64,000 nucleotides of DNA, taken from the NCBI GenBank assembly GCA_964477735.1, contig CAYZFD010000004.1, positions 1 through 64,000 on the forward strand, in the 5' to 3' direction. The notes beneath the pieces are model-generated. The model saw only the letters and a list, made by a program, of their open reading frames with translations, searched no databases and was not told the DNA's origin. Origin of the DNA: CAYZFD01 sp964477735. Lineage in GTDB: Bacteria; Bacteroidota; Bacteroidia; Flavobacteriales; Flavobacteriaceae. Both the position numbers and the translations under genes were made by a program. Every line of letters begins with the position of its first letter. The stretch's first letter is position 1. Positions 61,657 to 64,000 of this stretch are shown piece after piece.

Positions 61657-61687
61657 CAAAGATAGGAAATCAAACAGGGGTATGCAA
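61657..61687 (-). promoter_or_regulatory. Promoter of the trhO-ricT-gldH-PBP1A operon
   Basis: On the minus strand TTG (61687-61685), 20 bases, then TATCTTTG (61664-61657): both elements match exactly. The ATG at 61623 is about 33 bases downstream. Confidence 0.55.
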
Positions 61688-61762
61688 CTGTTGAAAAGTT
61701 GATTAGAAAGGGGCAAATATCAACCAAAAAGATTTGTATTTTAGCTACTTAATATTCAAAAA

Positions 61763-62761
61763 ATGGCATCAGAGAAAGAAGCAAAATTAAAAGCACTACA
61801 ACTCACCCTCGACAAACTCGACAAAACCTATGGCAAAGGTACGGTTATGAAAATGAGCGACGCTGCAGTGGAAGATGTTGAAGCCATCCCCACAGGCTCA
61901 TTTGGCCTAGACATTGCCTTGGGAGTTGGGGGATATCCGAGAGGTCGAGTGATAGAAATCTATGGACCTGAGTCTTCAGGAAAAACCACACTCACTTTGC
62001 ATGCCATAGCCGAATGTCAAAAAATGGGTGGGATTGCAGCTTTTATTGATGCCGAGCATGCTTTTGACCGTTTTTATGCTGAAAAGCTGGGGGTGAATAT
62101 CGACGAACTCATTGTATCTCAACCCGATCATGGCGAACAAGCCCTAGAAATTGCAGACAATCTTATTCGTTCGGGCGCTGTTGACATTGTCGTAATCGAC
62201 TCTGTGGCCGCGCTAACCCCCAAAAGTGAAATTGAGGGTGAAATGGGGGATTCAAAGATGGGGCTTCATGCGCGTTTGATGTCTCAAGCCCTTCGAAAAC
62301 TTACCGCCTCAATCAGTAAAACCAACTGCACGGTATTTTTCATCAACCAGCTTAGAGAAAAAATTGGGGTGATGTTTGGCAATCCAGAAACCACTACAGG
62401 AGGAAATGCACTAAAATTTTATGCTTCGGTTCGATTAGATATCAGAAGATCTACTCAGATCAAGGATGCCAACGGCGAGGTTTTGGGAAACAAAACTCGT
62501 GTTAAGGTGGTTAAAAACAAAGTTGCACCACCTTTTAAAACTGCAGAGTTTGACATCATGTATGGCGAAGGTGTTTCTCGATTAGGAGAAATTCTCGATC
62601 TTGGCGTTGATTTAGACATCATTAAAAAAAGCGGTTCTTGGTTTAGCTATGGTGACACCAAGCTTGGCCAAGGACGTGATGCAGTGAAAACATTACTTCT
62701 AGACAATCCTGAACTCACAGAAGAAGTAGAGGGCAAAATTCGTGAAGTGATTCGTGGCTAG
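61763..62761 (+). CDS. recA: Recombinase RecA
   Basis: RecA forms filaments on single-stranded DNA and catalyses strand exchange. The 332-residue protein has Walker A GPESSGKT (68-75), the Walker B stretch VDIVVIDSVAAL, loop L1 EGEMGDSKMG, INQLREKIGVMFG, and a shortened acidic C-terminus. All motifs are intact. It is convergent with the acyltransferase gene, with stop codons interleaved (4 shared bases). No LexA-like box was recognised upstream. Confidence 0.97.
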   Translation: MASEKEAKLKALQLTLDKLDKTYGKGTVMKMSDAAVEDVEAIPTGSFGLDIALGVGGYPRGRVIEIYGPESSGKTTLTLHAIAECQKMGGIAAFIDAEHAFDRFYAEKLGVNIDELIVSQPDHGEQALEIADNLIRSGAVDIVVIDSVAALTPKSEIEGEMGDSKMGLHARLMSQALRKLTASISKTNCTVFFINQLREKIGVMFGNPETTTGGNALKFYASVRLDIRRSTQIKDANGEVLGNKTRVKVVKNKVAPPFKTAEFDIMYGEGVSRLGEILDLGVDLDIIKKSGSWFSYGDTKLGQGRDAVKTLLLDNPELTEEVEGKIREVIRG

Positions 62762-63510
62762 TTGACCTCTTGTAATTTCTGTTCCAACAGTTCGTAAACT
62801 TGTTTTTTTAGCACCTCTTTACTGTCATTTGTTAGTCCCAAAGTTTCTATGGGTTTGTGTATGTGTGCTCTTAGTAGTCCAGGGCCGCCCACAAAATATT
62901 TGTATTGAAATTGAAATGGAAAGCGTCTTTTGCAATCCATAAAACTGACGGGCACTATGGGGATTTGGTACTGGATAGCCAGCCTGAAAGCACCGTCTTT
63001 GAAAGGGGCCAAATGCACAGAAGGGTGGGGCACCAGTCCTTCGGGATAGATGCCAATCCCCAGGCCAGTATCTAACCTTTTTTGCGCCCGAACATAAACA
63101 TTTCTTCTACTTCGAGGACTCGAACGATCCACCATAATGCAAACCCTTTTGTAGAAGTATCCAAACAAAGGCATTTTCACCAATTCTTTTTTACCAACAA
63201 AAACAAATGGCGTTGATGAAACCTTTAACAAAAGCATGATGTCGATCATGCTGGTGTGATTGGCCACCCACATATAACTGGCTCCTTTTTTAAGGGATGA
63301 CTCTTTGTAAACTTTAGGCCAAAACCCCATGCCATACAAAATGATGTTGGCCCAAACATTTCTGGCGAACCAAAAAAAATAGGGATACCAAGATTCTCTA
63401 GTAGAAAATACAATAAAGAAGGGCAAACAAATAATGATTCCTACAAAAGCCAACACATAAAACCAAGCATTCCAAAGGGCGTACCCTAGAATTTTAAGCG
63501 CTTTTAGCAT
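62758..63510 (-). CDS. 1-acyl-sn-glycerol-3-phosphate acyltransferase (PlsC-like)
   Basis: A 250-residue membrane-bound acyltransferase. Two N-terminal hydrophobic segments are followed by the catalytic H(x4)D motif in VANHTSMID (His85, Asp90), then the acyl-acceptor motifs VDRSSPRSRR and GIGIYPEGLVPHP. It transfers acyl groups to lysophosphatidic acid in phospholipid synthesis; a role in other lipids is possible. It is convergent with recA. Confidence 0.92.
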   Translation of the reverse strand: MLKALKILGYALWNAWFYVLAFVGIIICLPFFIVFSTRESWYPYFFWFARNVWANIILYGMGFWPKVYKESSLKKGASYMWVANHTSMIDIMLLLKVSSTPFVFVGKKELVKMPLFGYFYKRVCIMVDRSSPRSRRNVYVRAQKRLDTGLGIGIYPEGLVPHPSVHLAPFKDGAFRLAIQYQIPIVPVSFMDCKRRFPFQFQYKYFVGGPGLLRAHIHKPIETLGLTNDSKEVLKKQVYELLEQKLQEVN

Positions 63511-63541
63511 AGATCAAATTTAACAAATTGCTGGAAATGGT

Positions 63542-63549
63542 TACTTTTG
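63542..63549 (+). promoter_or_regulatory. -7 promoter element of trpS
   Basis: TACTTTTG, exact match, 20 bases before ATG 63570. The nearest TTG is only 11 bases upstream, so the -33 part is not supported. Confidence 0.35.
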
Positions 63550-63569
63550 TTGCCAAGAATTTAGCAATT

Positions 63570-64000
63570 ATGGCACGCATCTTAACTGGTGTTCAAAGTA
63601 CAGGAACTCCTCATTTGGGAAATATTTTAGGCGCTATCCTCCCAGCTATTGAAATGGCCAAACAACCCCAAAACGACGCTTTTTTGTTTATTGCCGACTT
63701 GCATTCACTCACGCAAATAAAATCTGTTGAGACCCTAAAAAACAACACCCTAGCCACAGCCTCAGCTTGGTTGGCCTGTGGCCTAGACCCCGAAAAAACA
63801 GTTTTTTACAAACAATCTGATGTGCCACAAGTCACCGAATTGATGTGGTATCTCAACTGTTTTTATCCTTATCAAAGACTCACTTTAGCACATTCATTTA
63901 AGGACAAGTCTAGCAGACTTGAAGATGTGAATGCTGGACTTTTTACCTATCCCATGCTCATGGCTGCCGATATATTGCTCTATGATGCAGAGTTTGTTCC
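63570..64000 (+). CDS. trpS: Tryptophanyl-tRNA synthetase, N-terminal part (runs off the window)
   Basis: TrpS charges tRNA-Trp. The first 143 codons are present; the frame is still open at the window end. The N-terminus MARILTGVQSTGTPHLGNIL carries the class I HIGH-type motif as PHLGN (residues 14-18); FIADLHSLT and YPMLMAADILLYDAE further on are specific for TrpS. The start follows the -7 element by 20 bases. Confidence 0.95.
   Translation, partial: MARILTGVQSTGTPHLGNILGAILPAIEMAKQPQNDAFLFIADLHSLTQIKSVETLKNNTLATASAWLACGLDPEKTVFYKQSDVPQVTELMWYLNCFYPYQRLTLAHSFKDKSSRLEDVNAGLFTYPMLMAADILLYDAEFV

Noticed and set aside
1..64000. tRNA, rRNA, CRISPR arrays, insertion sequences, prophage genes
   Set aside because: No cloverleaf-like sequence, repeat-spacer array, transposase or phage structural gene was recognised on either strand.

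Overview
The window is bacterial and almost certainly from Bacteroidota, class Flavobacteriia (probably a marine or free-living Flavobacteriaceae member). The evidence is the gliding/type IX secretion lipoproteins SprE (PorW) and GldH, a secreted protein with a type IX C-terminal sorting domain, flavobacterial families of unknown function next to purD, an F-type ATP synthase operon without atpD/atpC, and repeated Bacteroidetes-type promoter elements (TTG, 17-23 bases, TAnnTTTG) a few bases upstream of start codons with little Shine-Dalgarno sequence. Gene density is very high: no gene-free stretch exceeds about 170 bases, and I saw no tRNA, rRNA, CRISPR array or insertion sequence.

Region 1 (1-17521) is a surface-polysaccharide locus. 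It opens with the end of rmlA and rmlC (dTDP-rhamnose), then wecB-wecC (UDP-ManNAc and its uronic acid). A strikingly AT-rich block follows, in which nearly every gene overlaps the next: flippase, polymerase, GT2, an acetamidino-sugar trio (WbuX/WbpG-like amidotransferase, HisH-like glutaminase, HisF2-like partner), a fused MDR dehydrogenase + Gfo/Idh oxidoreductase, a heparinase II/III-like protein and a WbuB-like GT4. The block ends with an oppositely oriented Wzy/WaaL-like membrane protein and a WbpA/TviB-type UDP-sugar dehydrogenase, followed by the initiating phosphoglycosyl transferase on the + strand. The most interesting material is here: a biosynthetic locus carrying a lyase-like protein next to a two-headed oxidoreductase.

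Region 2 (17577-24996) holds purD, two flavobacterial membrane proteins, a DUF4254 protein with a GT9 glycosyltransferase, a PaaE-like ferredoxin-type reductase and a two-gene ABC exporter. Region 3 (25031-33691) runs from sprE through bactofilin and small AtpZ/AtpI-type proteins into atpBEFHAG. Region 4 (33754-39801) contains envelope proteins and an operon of flippase, dut, a sugar nucleotidyltransferase, a DUF4292 lipoprotein and an EnvC-like factor. Region 5 (39803-55985) has a T9SS-secreted protein, ribE, pdxA, DUF177-rpmF, fabH-accB-accC, a prolyl oligopeptidase, asd, mscL, alr-tdk, an unrecognised protein, rsmI, recJ and a secreted esterase. Region 6 (56099-64000) holds a CYTH protein, the minus-strand operon trhO-ricT-gldH-PBP1A, recA, plsC-like acyltransferase and the start of trpS.

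The sequence is a draft assembly. Each of three 100-N gaps (in sprE, pdxA and the gene before rsmI) is flanked by the same exact 55-base direct repeat. Removing one repeat copy and the Ns (155 bases) restores the reading frame in all three genes, so they are intact genes split by an assembly artefact and not pseudogenes.
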